Shown one piece after another: positions 25,666 through 39,842 of a DNA stretch of 64,000 nt. The notes below the pieces were generated by a model. The model ran no database searches, was not told the origin of the DNA, and saw only the letters and a list, made by a program, of their open reading frames with translations. Source of the stretch: Glossina fuscipes. Its lineage: Eukaryota > Arthropoda > Insecta > Diptera > Glossinidae. Location: contig NW_023998414.1 of assembly GCF_014805625.2 (NCBI RefSeq), forward strand, positions 41,336,991 through 41,400,990. Reading direction: 5' to 3'. The translations under genes and the position numbers were made by a program. The stretch's first letter is position 1. Every line of letters begins with the position of its first letter.

Positions 25666-25779
25666 TAAAAGAATTTTGAAGTGTATTTCTCTGGAATAAA
25701 ATGTCCACGATCCAGTGATACGGACTGTATCCTAAGTAAAAACGAATTCCATAACAATATTATACTTTTTGAATCGATC

Positions 25780-26020
25780 CAAACTTTTTGGTCCGTCTGT
25801 CCGCCATATTTCCTGGTGCTCGATCTGAAGGCTACAGTTTTTTTAGACATTTTGATGACAACTGAAATGTTTTGGCGCAAAGATGGAAGCTATTGAAAAT
25901 GATTAAGATCGTACCACTTTTTCGACCACTTCCGTTATAACGCCTTATTTTTAATAGTTATGACTTGAGCAGCGGTAACGCGTTATAGGTTACTTAATGG
26001 TGTCCCGTGATCCACTATAA
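25780..26020 (+). repeat. Degenerate dispersed repeat, copy A
   Basis: Contains GTCCGTCTGTCCGCC, GCTATTGAAAATGATTAAGA and an end TGTCCCGTGATCCACTATA. The same signatures, in the same order and strand, recur at 37.1-37.27 kb and in part at 44.6-44.8 kb. It looks like an old, non-coding transposon or LTR-type repeat. Confidence 0.5.
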
Positions 26021-26261
26021 TGTGTTTATTTATTGTTTTATACAAAAACACACGAGGAAGGAGTGATTGATATGATGAAATTAAAACCCACTTCCGTTCG
26101 CATATAGAGTCCATATGGCCGGTGTACCTTTGCGTTAATAATCATAAATAAAAACAACGTGAAGAGATTATTGAATTCATTTAAATATTTAGTAAAAATT
26201 TTATATTACATTTTAGGGAATATTAAATAAATAAAGTATTGATTTTTTTTTTTTCGTGCAT

Positions 26262-26646
26262 CATTGTGCTCGTGTGTGAGTAAAAGTGTTTCCGGTTAAA
26301 AATCCATTAAGTAAACTTTAAACAAAACCAACAACTTTTGCAAAAATTTCATAAAAGCACAGGAGATGAGCCCATAAGCAGCATAACACAAACATACATT
26401 CATGCAACGCTGTATATTTATATATATGCGTCTATACGTTCATGTAAAACTAGAGGACGAGCAAAACAACAGCAACTATACGAAAATATATGTGTGTATT
26501 AAAGAAAACTTTTGCGACGAGACGTACTGCTAAAATTTGCGTTGACGAAAACTGGGCCAAATTGCGTCAATTGCGCATACGCACCATAGGCAGACGTTCT
26601 GTTCTGAAAACTTTAAATTTTATTAGTTTTGTTTTTGTTATTGTTG
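26262..26646 (+). CDS. Possible 5' UTR and first coding exon ending at a GTAAGC donor
   Basis: From an initiator-like TCATTG (26262) runs leader-like sequence of the kind seen in fly 5' UTRs. ATG at 26490 opens 52 codons: a basic stretch (KKTFATRRTAKIC, then RQLRIRTIGRRSV) followed by a hydrophobic end (LNFISFVFVIV), which could be a signal anchor. The frame would leave at a GTAAGC donor (26647) in phase 1. No following exon was found. Chance is a real alternative. Confidence 0.25.
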
Positions 26647-28204
26647 GTAAGCGGCAGAGAAAAAAAAAAACTTTACCCATTTGCCGACTGGCAATTAAAT
26701 GTTAAAAACAAACAAAGTTTTCTTTTCGCTGTTTTGAAGTTTTTTTCTTTTACAAAAATCTGTTGAAAACAAATAATAATAACAACAAAAACAATTGCAA
26801 TAAAAATTGCAAAAAAAACGAAATATCAAAACTGCAATAATAATTTTATCATAATTGTTGCAGTTTTAAGTAAATAACTTTTTTTTTTGTTTTTCGCTTC
26901 CGTTGCGAGTAACATCTTCGAGTAGTCGCTACGCGTAACTTTTTTCGATACGCATGTAAGGGCTCGCACAGTGTTGCAATTGCACAATATTTGAAAGTTT
27001 TGTTTTGACTTTCACGAAAGTCTGACGCGAATGGGTGAATAGGTGAATACAAATTGACAAAGGGTCGTTTTCTTACTTCTCTGCTTTAAGGCTTTTCTCT
27101 GCTTTCTTGTTTTCCTCTCCTTTCTTCCTCTTAAGATTTTGCATTTTAGAAAACATTTCCTTCCTTGCAGAGTATCACTAATTTTCAAGAAAAGTTTACA
27201 TTTAGCAAAATCATGTTTTAATAACTTTATTCCCGCCAACAAATTCTTTAGCAACAGTTCTCGTACTTAAAAAAAAAAAGTTTTCTCTCTCTCTTACGAA
27301 AATTGTTAAAATTTCTATTTCATTAAAAACAAAACTTTAATCTTACGATTCTTTATCAAGCAAATTTGTATGTTCTTCTGTTAAATAATTGACTTTTTTC
27401 TTTAAGTAAAAACATTTTCAAAGTCAAGGTCATCGTATAAAAAACTTTTCAACTTGTTAATAAGTTACGAATAAAAGTTAAAAATAGTTCAAGATAAGAA
27501 GCACTTAATGCCATCGCTTATATCCAGTTGCTTGCAGCTTTTTAATAAGGAATCAACTTGAGCTTACCGAAGCTAACTAACAAGGAAAGGTAGTAAGTAT
27601 TCTCCGCTTCTTTCAATTCTCGTCTAGAAGAAGGATCAAATGGAACAAAGAACCAACGGGTAGTATTCGAGTTACTGGCTTCATCGACTGCTTAATACGG
27701 TTTTTCGATAAAACTCTTCACCGCAGCTAAATCGCGCATAATGGCTGTTCCGTCTCAAATCTTAGATCAATGCGCAACCTCTCATCCATTATTATTGATA
27801 AGTTCACATTAGCACTATTTCGATTACAGCTACCATTATAATGTTATCGAAATGAAACATTTTTACCAATCATTTCAATTGATAGAAACCCATCTAAAAT
27901 CCTGCTACTCTCTAAGAAATCTTATCGAAATTAATTTGAAAACTAGTCTGCCTTTCTCTGCTCGGCTGTTTAGTAGGTCTTGAGCAATTCCCAGCAAGAC
28001 TGCGCTAGACATTCGTAATCTCAGCAAACACTTAGTTCCTCCGTACACGATCCCAGTTATTACGAATAATTTCGGTGACCTTTCGCTTCCGATGAAATGC
28101 CTCAAAAATTGGATGTCGGAATCGTTTATCTTTAACGCCAGAATAATTGATCTTGTAAAACAAATATCTTTATTAAATCTGACGCCAGTTACATGTGTAT
28201 AATA

Positions 28205-28500
28205 CTGTGGTCAAAAAGTAACACCAACTTATTCCAACGTCTTTTGCAGTCTTCGAAACAGCGATTTAGTCGATTTCCGAAGTGGCCTTTAAAACTTTCC
28301 GCAACTCAACTTTGATGTCCTCAATCGATACGAAACGCCGTCCCCGGAGTGGTCTTTTGAATTGTAGAAAGAGCCAAAAATTAAATTAATGCGGTGGTTT
28401 TGGAACAACGAGGGATGAATTTTTAACGAAATAGTCTCGAAGAATCAAAGCAGTGCGAAATACCGCATTATCTATCGTAATGTAAAAACCAATTTACAAA
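28205..28500 (-). pseudogene. Decayed mariner-like transposase, C-terminal part
   Basis: On the minus strand, in shifting frames and with stops, it carries mariner landmarks: a relic of the LHxDNAxxHTA catalytic motif (LHYDR, then CGISHC), a degraded PPYSPDLAPCDFFLF region, and a GRRFVSIEDIKVELRKVLKA-like stretch (visible as RIDxGHQSxVAESFKGHFG), then NRCFEDCKRRWNK. Several frameshifts and nonsense codons make it inactive. It belongs to the Tc1/mariner superfamily; terminal inverted repeats are not visible. Confidence 0.7.
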
Positions 28501-29921
28501 AATATATATATCTGATATTCGATATACCTGCTCATTTTAACTTGAATGTTGGTCCTACTTTTTGAGAGAAGCATAACATATAATGAGCATTGCAGGTTTG
28601 TTTCAGATCACAGAAGTGATTCGAAATGACTTAAGATTATGAAACTGATCCTTCTCCCGAGCTGCATCAAATTTATTTAGGTTAAGTTAGCCATGCGGCA
28701 AAGTTGGGCAATGGAGTGAACGGCTGAACTGTTAGTTATAAATAAAAACACAATTTATAAAATTCTCCTTCATCCAAGTTAGTGGTTAGTACTCTTACCC
28801 ACTCCACTACTTCCCTAGTGACCATTTAGAGAAATTTTTCGTTTTAAGTTCAAAGGAACTCTCAATTTGCTGAATAACCACCAATAAGGAAAGGAAATTA
28901 GTCAAGTCTACGTCCAAAATTGATGCAGAATTGTGTCACTGAAGCATGAATGGACTTTGCAAGTTGTAAAAATTTGCTCAACCCATGCACCAGTTAATAT
29001 GAATTAGTACCAGTCGCAAATAAATGCGTCGAAATGGCATATCGTCCGCAAAGAGAACGCCAACTAAACTCATAGTCATTAAGGGGAATCCAATTTTTAC
29101 GGTGTCAATCAAAACAACTATTTTCTAGATACTCTTGAAATGAAAGGCTAAAGTGGGCGCCGAGTGAACACTCGCTTGCCAGTGCTGCCATATTTTCTGC
29201 TTGCGTTCGCTTTCCTCCATCTCTGCCATATCAGCTTTATCGGTATATATAAGTCCCTCCTTTGCTCTAATCCGTAGTCTACTGCCTTGAACGAAAGTTA
29301 TATACAAAAACATTGATTATTCGCGCTGCGCACCTTGCGCACACCAAGGCCACCATTGAATTGCCGTTGGATTTTTAACAATCGAGAGTAAACACTAAGA
29401 TGCATGGACTATGTTGTTCGATCATTTTTGAACAACGTACAAAAATTGCATATCTACAGCACGTGATTTCAAGCCAATGACCAAAAATCGAATTATGAAG
29501 AACAGAGCCCAACAAGGGGGTCCTTCACCTTGGATTACTAATAGAAACCTGCTTCAGACCAAGATCTTGTGTTAATGAATTTTTTCAAATTCGCCTAAAA
29601 GCGAAACAAAAATATTTACTAAAGAAAAAAGTGTACGCTCCGATCTTGTCAAGCTCAATGAATCCTAAGAAAATCTTCTCTGACTTTGCGAAAATATGTA
29701 AGTACGAAATTCTTAACCAATTGTGATGGATGTCCCTTTCTATAAAATTCATTTTTTTTTTTTGCATAAAATATTTCAATTTCTCAATTTTTTTTTATTA
29801 TTATTATTTCAATGCAAACAAACAAACGTACAAAGTATTAAGAAAGGGGGTGAAATTATAGCAATTATTAATGAATTTATCCGTCGGGAAATCTTATTCA
29901 GAAAGTTAATATTTGCTTTTG

Positions 29922-29951
29922 TTAAAAAAAAAAAAAAAAACAATAAATAAA

Positions 29952-29982
<31 letters not shown>

Positions 29983-30025
29983 AAAACAAAACAAATATAA
30001 AAACATAACATAACATAACATAACA
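29922..30025 (+). repeat. Poly-A, (AAAT)n and (ACATA)n cluster
   Basis: An A run at 29922-29940, seven AAAT units at about 29943-29971, a second A run, then five ACATA-type pentamers at 30003-30025. Confidence 0.9.
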
Positions 30026-33000
30026 GTTGATCTGGTAGTAGTAAATCGTAAAAAAGAAATGTCGTTTCTTACCGCCTTTCAGCCCGGCAACCGCAAACCA
30101 GTCTGCTTAAGCTTAAGTACCACAACCGCAATTTTCAACATAACAATAACGCCAATTGTGGTAATTTATGCTAAATAGCATTGCGATGGCAAACGCAACA
30201 TAAGGCATCGACAACTATATGTAAGCTAAAGAATTTAAATAAAATATGAAGCAGAATCTTAAACCGCTATTGAATAAGAATTTGCCGCGCACCAGCCGCC
30301 CACAATACTCATGCATGCAGTAAAGTAAAGTTTTGAGATTTGTTTTTTTATTTCTTTTACAAAATTAAAGCGTAAAATGAAATTAATAAAACGCCAACAA
30401 TAACGACAGCAACAAAAAAAAAAAATAATAATAATAATGAAAGCGGAATGGAAATATGAATGAGCCACAAATTAGGAAGTTAACTTGACTAGGCATGAGA
30501 TTAGGGATGTATTTGTCTAGCACCAAAATGCACGCATTTCACATTTCTGAAGAGAAATATGCTTATGCAAATAAGGCTCCACGAATATATATATATATAT
30601 TTTTTAAGGCAGACAAGAACATTCGCTTTGGTTAAACGTTACCGCCGCTTCTTTTGCGGCTTAGCTAAAATCCAAATATTACATAGCCATCCTCGTGATC
30701 GCTTATAAATTTCTTACTCAAGAGCAGCACTTGTATGAATTCATAAATATACACTCGGTGCACGTACTGTGTAAAAACGATAATGAAAGTAAAATGTTGT
30801 AAAGTACAAAAAAAAAACATCTTATGTACATGCGAAATATTAAAATTATTAAAAATCGTTTTAAAGTTAAAAAAAAAACAAAAAAAAACAAAAAAACAAA
30901 AAACACCCAAGGCAAAGAAGGCTGCGTTCACTCTGACGCAATTCTTAGATAAGCAGCATCTTAAGGATGAAATAGAAAATTTGGTGGACTGCCTATTAAG
31001 TATGAATATATTAATGGATCCCTTTCAACTATTCCAGATAGCTTGAGCTCTGCCTACTACACTTTGTAAATCAGCATATTGACGCACAACGGTTCAAGAA
31101 CTGATCAAGAACTAAACTTAACCGATAACTGAACTAGAAAGTGGAAAATATATTGATTTTCAGAAACATCTGAAAGCCTGAGGCATTTAAGGTTACAGTG
31201 TATAGGAGTTTTAATTTTTTGCTAGCCGATCCAAACTGCTCTGCGTATGCACTCAAAGATGACTATGCGAATACATTTATTAGTGTGTTTAAGTTTAACG
31301 TTTCTTAGGAAATTTTAACACATTTTTTGTTCCTGACTTTTTTACATTTATTGGATCTCCACATTTCGAGCAGTACTTGGCCCGTCCAGAGCGATGGAGG
31401 ATGGAGGAAAAGACTTCTATCAGAATGGATAATATTATTTTTATATTCCCACGCTCAGATTGGGTCAAGTTTGTAAATTTTCTATAGGAAATGCTATACT
31501 TTTCACTTGTATTTCCAACCCTTCCGCTTCCTATCCACTCTCCGAAGCAACTACAAAACGTTTGATATCAATTCCATTAATTTATTTTGAATTTTAAGAG
31601 CACCACCCTAACTTGGACAGACGGTATTCATCATCAAACTTAGTATAAGCGATTATCATAGAAATATATGTAATAAAGTATTTCTGTGCTTTCATCAAAA
31701 AGATTTAAAAATTTAGTGCAGTTGTTATTACATTATACAGCTACAAATATTTTGAATATTTTTTCTTGCTGAGTCCTTACTTCAATCCTATTAAGCAGGA
31801 TTTTAATATGTGCTTTCTAAAACAATTGCCGGTCAACGGCTGGCTGTAAGTGTTGCATATGTGTATATGTATGTATATATTGTTGTATGCTACTCCATAT
31901 TGTGGTTTCCCGCACCAGGCATAATGAAACATAATTGTGTGAGTATTTACATTTTAACCGCAATTGTTTTGTTAAAGGTTTTTATGCAAAATCTAGTGTT
32001 CTTTACCTCATTACTCTCGACCGTTTTAAAGCCTCGTCAACAAGTATCTGCACGTTACTTTTTTTTGTTTCATTCAAGGGATATGCGTGTTTTTCTTGCT
32101 GGGTGCGTGTGCACTCAATAGGTGTCCGCATGTGCGGCCAACGAGTATATTAAAAATTTATGCTTTGTTTGGCTTTTTATTTACTAAAAATTAACATTAA
32201 AGATTAAAAAGTATGCTTTTAATAAAATTAAATTAAAAATTTAAAATATTTATTAAGCCAAATTATAATCACAGCTATTATATTTTTACACTATATAGAA
32301 GTGACATATGTAAACTCGAAAATCGTAACAACTATATGTTCATATATATCAGGAGAAATGAGAATCTATACCCAATGTAAGCACAGAATATTGTGTGCTG
32401 CTGAACCACGCGGTCCATTGGACGACATTTTTTCAAAGTGTGGAAAGAAGCAGTCAAGGCCTTTGACGTTTTTAAAAAAACAATGTAAGAATTATTTCTT
32501 TCCAGCGGCCATCTGCATAGGCGTTTACACTGCCTATAGATTATAGATTCAGGCGAGAGCACAATTCGCCTATATAAGCGGAAACTTTCAGGTCTTTTTC
32601 GGACCCTCAACTATCGGCAAGCAATACTCTCGTTTTCACCATATACGACTCACAATTCGCGCTAACACCCTTGGTACCTAAATAGACGGCGCATATGCTC
32701 TAAGCAACTAATCTATACATAAAAGCCAAGAATCTATGATGTTTGAAAGGGATTACCACCTGACCAACAAAAGTTAAACTGTATTATTGCGACTTTTAAT
32801 AGCCGCAATCCATCCGCAGCTGACTGCAAATGCAGCCGTGACCATAGATCGTTAAAGCGAAAAGAGTGAGTGAGAGAATGATTATTCTTGCTATAAGCGG
32901 CAATAAATTCAGCGAATTGGTAGAACAAGACCATCACGTGACTTGTGAGAAATTTAAGCACGCCTACCACAAACATCAATATTATTGATTCGGTATTGCT

Positions 33001-34213
33001 TAGTCAATCAGCCATTAGCTTGTTATTGAGGCTTAATGTATGCGCTCTACATACTTAACAATTTTCAACGGTTTACTGTATTCCTGGCAATCACATAGTT
33101 GAAGAACGTGCCAAACTTCGTGCTTGTTGAGAGGTAGATGAGCACCGATTGAACATGTTCGCTCTAACGATACGTTCTAAAAATACGTTCTATTGATATT
33201 TTTTAGGATGGGAAGAAGGCTAATATGTATATTTAAGTATTAAAAAGAAATTATTTTTAAAAAATTTCTTAAAAAATGGCAACACTGGAGCCATTCTCGC
33301 ACGAAACTTTTACGAAAAAGGTCTGAGCGGATCACGCCTTTATTGCTGCAACAAAAAATAACTTAGCCTAGCTAGAGAAATGCAGGGGAATATTTAAAAG
33401 TCTTCCTTTTTGTATGATTGGCGCGCATTTGAATCAAAAAACTCATTTTTCAATCGAACAGACGCGGGCCATCTTTTGCTAATAAGATATATTTTAGAGT
33501 AACCTCTCTCAAAACCCCTCTTCGTTTCTTCAGAGAATGTTATTTTAAAGATATTGTACACAATTGGAGCGGAGAGAATTGGAACAGTAAATATGTTTTC
33601 GTGGAACCTTTTGAAAAATCATGTTCCGAGAAAACGACGTTTAAAGTTCTACGACGTTTTAAAGACACAGGAGCATAACAATGATCTCATATGTTCAAAT
33701 ATTCTTCTTCATACCCCGACAGAGTCAGCCGCTTTACAGTTTCGATATTACTGAATAAGGGAGTGAATGCCAAGAACATATGCAATTCAATAACGGCATT
33801 CGTAATCAACTACAAAACTTGATCATAAACTTTTGATTTCTTACCACAAGCGCTGACTGAAAACTTTCAAGTCAGTCACCCTTAGCCTCAATGAAGCTAA
33901 ACCACAGTATAAATACTTTCTGGATAGATCTGTTACCGTCTTGGCGAATTTCACAGCCACGGGCAGTCTTCTCTTAAATAAAATTCCAATTATAAACAGA
34001 CAACGATTTTTCAATTTAAGAAAAGAAGCAAAACTTCAAATCATAATTCATCCGTCACACACGCATACATAGTAGGTCTTAGCGCTTAATAAGTAGTAGT
34101 ACATGCAAGTCTTACTGTATTCTACTTCTGTACATTGGAATATCATTCATTGAAATTGAACTGACTACATTTAAATCAAGTTAAGTTTTTTCCAATACAT
34201 CTCAATATCACAC

Positions 34214-34240
34214 AAACACACACACACACACACACACACA
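34214..34240 (+). repeat. (CA)n microsatellite
   Basis: About 13 CA units. Confidence 0.95.
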
Positions 34241-34835
34241 TCTCATAAAACACTAAAGCTAAGCTCGTGTTAATATTTCTTTCTAATTTGAAACAAAGCA
34301 AAAAGGGAACGAAAGAACGAAAATTCCAATATTCAGTGGGTTTTAAAAATTTTTCATTGCTTTAATGTTGCTCTTTTTGTTGCTTTTTTTGTTATTTTTT
34401 TATTTAGTCCTGTTTAACTCCAACTGTCACTACCACAACATTTACTGTAATTGCTTTTGATTAATTATCGTACAACATCCGAGTAAGCTAAAGTAGCAGT
34501 AATAGAGGCAGTAATAGCATCTAACGCATATATACAAGTACATCTTGACATTTCCTTAAAGATACAGCAAAAGTTTTACTGGGTGTTTTGAAACCCAGAT
34601 AAACTCTAGAAGTCAAGCACCAACCAGCCGAATAAATAGTCAACAAGAATGCTGCTCTCATATAATTGAGCACATGCATGCACCGTTAAGGTAACATTCA
34701 AGATAATTGTCTTTCGAAACGATGATGTCTTTTCGAGCGCGTAATTTATGTTTTTACCGCCAGACATTGCTAACTAATTGTAATTATAAATGTAATTGTA
34801 ATTATAATTACCTATGAGAGGAAAATGCATACACA

Positions 34836-34841
34836 CATACA

Positions 34842-34871
<30 letters not shown>
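34836..34871 (+). repeat. (CATA)n microsatellite
   Basis: Nine CATA units. Confidence 0.95.
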
Positions 34872-34873
<2 letters not shown>

Positions 34874-35334
34874 CATGTAAATGCGCGTTCACGTAAATAT
34901 ATAAAGGTTTAGATGATATGTAAATTTGTAAATGGTGAACGTTGCAAACAGCAAAATATTACTCAGCCTCTTCAAAATTTTAAGTCTGTCTCTAGGTATA
35001 TTTGATTTTATATATATATATATATATATATAATAACAAGAATAATATGTAAAATTCTTCACTGTTGCGTTTTCTCGCAATGGCAACAACAGCGCGAGAG
35101 ACAATAAAAAGTACACTATAATAAAAATCACGCTATGCACTCACTTACTGACTAGTGCAGGCTCGCTTACTTGCGTACACGCTAATACCATATATTTGAA
35201 TGTGTATGTGTGCTCGTATATACTCTACGTACTATTTATTATGAAACTTAACAAATGTTGTGTCAATTTAGTTAATTGCCAACAATTATCTTAATGAGCG
35301 TCATGCCTTCGTGTCTGTCTTTAAATCTATTTTT

Positions 35335-35380
35335 CTCTCTCTCTTTCTCTCTCTTTCTCTCCCTTTCTCTCTCTCTCTCT
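35335..35380 (+). repeat. (CT)n polypyrimidine tract
   Basis: CT units broken by TTT, about 46 bp. On the minus strand it would offer GAGA-factor sites. Confidence 0.9.
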
Positions 35381-35523
35381 TTTAGTCTATTTCGCTGTAC
35401 TTTCTCTCATTTATTTATTCATTCATATGAAACATTATAGCAACAAAATGAAAATACAAAGAAAAATAACTTTCAGTTGACTTGTAATATTTACGACCTT
35501 ATGACGCACTTGCACACGCACAT

Positions 35524-35555
35524 ACACACACACACACACACACACATACACACAT
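35524..35555 (+). repeat. (AC)n microsatellite
   Basis: AC units with two ATAC interruptions. Confidence 0.9.
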
Positions 35556-35629
35556 ACGCCTAAATATATCTTATGTACGATCGCTTTAATAACAAACAAT
35601 ACAACACTTTCGCTTTATCAAGTTTTTCT

Positions 35630-35631
<2 letters not shown>

Positions 35632-35663
<32 letters not shown>
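35632..35663 (+). repeat. Poly-A run (32 nt)
   Basis: Longest A homopolymer in the window; no target-site duplication or retrocopy body is attached to it. Confidence 0.95.
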
Positions 35664-35666
<3 letters not shown>

Positions 35667-35802
35667 TTTCTTTTTTCCTTTATCAGTTCTACGAACGTAA
35701 TATAAAGTATAATTTAAAGCGTACGATGGTGCCAACATATTTATTATATGTTTGTGTTTGTTTTTACCAAATATGAAGACCTACACTAATATACATACAC
35801 TG

Positions 35803-35829
35803 TATATATATATATATATATATATATAT
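35803..35829 (+). repeat. (TA)n microsatellite
   Basis: About 13 TA units. Confidence 0.95.
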
Positions 35830-37069
35830 GCAGTCATATATACAACACGTCGCCGTTCAAATTATTATACGCATTAGTATCAGCTCATTAGCTAGTGTTG
35901 GAGACAACAGCCAAAAAATTCATTAATTTAATAAAAGAAAATAGAAAAAAGGCATAAAGCAGCCGCCCCAAATATGACACTCATTAAGCCCATTGCCAAC
36001 AAATATACATACTTATAATATAATATAATCTTCCCTAATTTCTGATATATATATATATATTTGTAAATACATAACACATTCATAAGATGAAATATGCCAA
36101 TAAATAATTTTAAAGTAATGTTTTGATTAGAAAGGGAAAAGCAAATGCGTTCATCAAAATATTAGTCAAAATTATCAGTCAACTGACGCATGAAGCAGTT
36201 CAGCATTGAGGAATATGTACACATAAGTGACTTGAAGAGTTAGTAAAAAGGTGTTTATGCTCGACTCATACACTATCGCGTATGCCGATACGGGGACAAG
36301 AAACTCGATGCTAGTGTACGCTGCCAACTTTACACGCAATTCTTCAAGTTTATGTCATCGGCCGCTAAACAGGCGAACATGGCTAAAATGACCTACAGTG
36401 TCACACCTGCCGAAAGCAAATAATCTTTATCAGGTCTTTAATGAGTAATTTTTGAATGCGAATGAAAAAACGAACGCGAAAAATTGCACGCCCATCGAGA
36501 CCCTTTAGAGATCCTTGTTTAAAAAAGGCAAAGGAGTCTCTCATCAATTTGATCACAAATTGTTATTTAAACTTTCACAAATGTATCTAGTGTCGGGTCA
36601 TGTTGGTGTCAGCATTTCTATACTGCTAAAATCGCTTTTTATATATTCAACCAAACAAAAAGAGTTCAAACATCACAGGTCACAAATATACACAAATGAA
36701 TTTAAATAATTAAATCCACAGCCGAAGAGCAAGAGCTTATCAAGCGATTGCGATACCCATAAGGATGCTTCAGAGACCATATAAAGGGGCATATATATAT
36801 ATATACTTGAATATCAAGCATTGAAACACACTGCACATGTCCGTCTGTACATCCATCTATGTGGATGGATGTGGCGGCAAGCAATCTCGATATAGACGTA
36901 ACAACAAAAAAAAACTTCTATGGATGGGTGATCCTAACCTTTTGATACCAGAAATGGAAAGATTATCTACACCTATCCAATAATATGGACTGTCAATTTT
37001 TTCTTCTTTTTTGCAGAGGGTATGCAAGAACTAGAAGAACTTACAATAGATCCAACTTTTATTGTACTG

Positions 37070-37266
37070 ATCGTCGGTCTGTCTTGTTTTCAACGTGTGT
37101 TCAACGTTTATGTCGCAACCTTTCAGCTCTTGCGTTTTGGCGCACGGACGCAAGCTGTTGAAAATTGATTCGGATCGGATCATTTCTGAAAACTTGTTAT
37201 ATGAAAAATCATCTTTGGCGAAGTGGTAGGCTAGGGCTTATAAGGGTCGGTCGTGTCCCACTATAG
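37070..37266 (+). repeat. Degenerate dispersed repeat, copy B
   Basis: Shares GATCGTCGGTCTGTCT, GCTGTTGAAAATTGATTCGG and the end GTGTCCCACTATAG with copy A, plus GGATCGGATCATTTCTGA, which resembles copy C. No open frame of note. Confidence 0.5.
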
Positions 37267-39535
37267 TATATTTACTTGGTCGCTTCGCTGTAGAACACAT
37301 TTTCTTGCATACGTAACAGTTTTTAAGAAATAGCTACTTAGAAATGTTAGTTAGCATACAATTTTTTTATGAATTTTCAATGAATTTTTCTACACTTCAC
37401 AAACATTATAAATACATCAACGGAGAAGATATGAAAATAATCTTAAATCTTCTTGCAGAAAGAAAGTAATTAATGTACCAATAAAGCTTCGAATATATTC
37501 TCAGAGATGTGTTTATGTTTGTTCTTCTTTGGATTTTCATCATTACCACTACTAATTAAAGTTATTTCATTAACTTAAATAAACTTCCACATTTGCAAAG
37601 AAATCAAGCATCATTTTGATATACTTATCCTGCCTTTTAGCAGGTAAGATCCTATTCGATACTTTTCAAAATACAAGTGCCATTAACAACGTTGTCCATC
37701 TGGGATGGAATCGCTTTCATTTTACACGCGCGTAACTTGATTGAGATTGCTCCCGTATTATCTCTTCTCCCTCTTTGGCTCATTTCTTTTTGTTTTTTTT
37801 GTCAATGCGAAGTTTCTCATACGTTTTCAGTTCATTCATCGTTGATGAAAACCGAAATTAGTAATCAGCTGTGGTATACATACCAGCTAACAGATGGCTT
37901 AATACAACTGTAAACGTGACCAATGTCTTGATAATGTTTGTTGAATGTGAAATGCATGCACATGCGGTTCGTGTTCTTCTTCTCCTTCCAATTTATTTTG
38001 TGAATTTTTCAAACGAGTTTTCCTACTTTGGCCGATACGTGTATGAAAATGATAATGAAATGATATAAACACGCACACACGAACTGTTCGTATTTTAGTT
38101 TTTTTTTTTTTTTTTCTTTCTTTCTTTTGTATATTTGCACACGAACTTGAAACCACAAAATCGTAATACCTGGATTTTGTATTTGTACATCAAGATTTAA
38201 AGAAATTTTACTTTTAAAGATTAACACAAACAAGAATTCTCGACAGATGCCTTCGGAATAATAAATGAATTTCATGGAGCATATAGTAAACAACAATGAA
38301 GGAAACGACCAAAGAAAGTGTTAAGTGTTGGTAATTTGGATAAAATGTTTTAGGATATCATTTGCAAACAGAAACGTGTTGTTAACCGAACGAATGTAAA
38401 AACAAAGAGAATATAGTCGAACTGATGCGCATGTAGATGCACAAAGGAATTACGGCTCTTCATATAATCATCACATGGATCATATACGTCCTTCTTATAA
38501 ATTTACGATTCTTTTTTTTTTCTTTTTTTTGATAAGTTTCGAGTTTTAGATAACTCAATAATTAATTATAATTAAACAACAGAGCAAAATCATTTAAGAT
38601 AAACATACACATATAAACAATACAAAAATATTTAATAATTAATTGCAAACACACTGGTGTAGTCATAAATTTATTTTTTTTAAATTTTCAAAAAAAACCT
38701 CGTCGTCTTGCTAGCATAAAATATTAACAATTAGTATCTACTTGTATCCATTTTTCTCCAACTCGGACTTCTCGTATGGTATGATGGAGAGCGCCACTCC
38801 AAAAATAGGACCAAATATCTTGAAATATTGAAACTTAATAATACATTAATATATGGTTACATACATCTATGCTTACTGCTTCAACGAAAAATGCAATGCA
38901 ATGAATTGGAGATGATGACAGAAAATTAACTCATCATAAGACAGTAAGTTTTTCTATGTGATCATAATTGCATATCGTAGGGCTTCCACTTGTTCATCTA
39001 TAGCTAAAGCAATCGTTCAATGTGAAACGGAGCAGTAGTCCTCAGCTGAGAGCTATTTTTTATTAAGACGACTATATTGCTTCTCATGGTCGTTCAGTTT
39101 CAGGTCTTGTCTCAAGGCGCGCGCGCACAACTTTAAATCATTGCACAAAACGATGCAAAAACCAGTTGGAATTTCGTAGTGCCCATCACAAAATATAATC
39201 GGCAAATTCGGACTATGACAAGCACTCTGGTATACAGCCACGATATTCCTCTTACTACGAAATTTTTACAAGTTTTGAATGAAATTTTTGAATACAGATC
39301 TCTTTAGATTTTCGGTGTGCACTACGACTTGAAGTCGCGTGTTGCTGATATTTAAATACCCTACAAATTGGTCGCAGGCAATCCTATCCATATCCTGAAA
39401 ATGATAAATACTCGATTAGATAGTTCAGGTGATGGCCACCAATACGCTTTTTTTGTTATTCCTTACGAAGAGTAAAAAACACGTCATTACATTCATTCAT
39501 AAAATGTTTCGATTTATTTTGCACGATAGTGACGA

Positions 39536-39541
39536 TTTATT
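39536..39541 (-). terminator. Candidate poly(A) signal of iav
   Basis: AATAAA on the minus strand about 300 nt after the iav stop codon; another copy lies at 39513-39518, and one overlaps the stop codon itself (39842-39847). The AT-rich background makes chance copies common, so the true 3' end is open. Confidence 0.3.
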
Positions 39542-39842
39542 ATTTAATGTGATTGTGATTATGGTGCTTACCGCAACCAAAGCTAACTTTGTTAAAGACT
39601 TAATTTAGCTTGCAATCCTTCTGAGAGCGTGCATTTTCCTATAGCTAGGAAAAGAAAGCTTTCTTCTAATTTCTTATATAACATTTCCTCGAAAGCGCAA
39701 AAGGTAAAGTCTTAAGGACCACGTATATCTACGATTAATTCAATATGCAAATATATTATAACAATAAGTAGAAGCGATTACCTATTATCTATAGAAAAAT
39801 TTTGCTTCTCCGGTAATGAGAAGATTAGAATTATATTTTCGT

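Larger units (their letters stand above)
28501..39535. other. Long non-coding stretch downstream of iav
   Basis: Simple repeats at 29.9, 34.2-35.8 and 36.04 kb, repeat copy B at 37.1 kb and scattered open frames of 60-100 codons without family signature. No complete gene. Confidence 0.55.

Noticed and set aside
35632..35663. Poly-A run as the tail of a processed retrocopy
   Set aside because: No gene-like or LINE-like body precedes it and no flanking duplication is seen.
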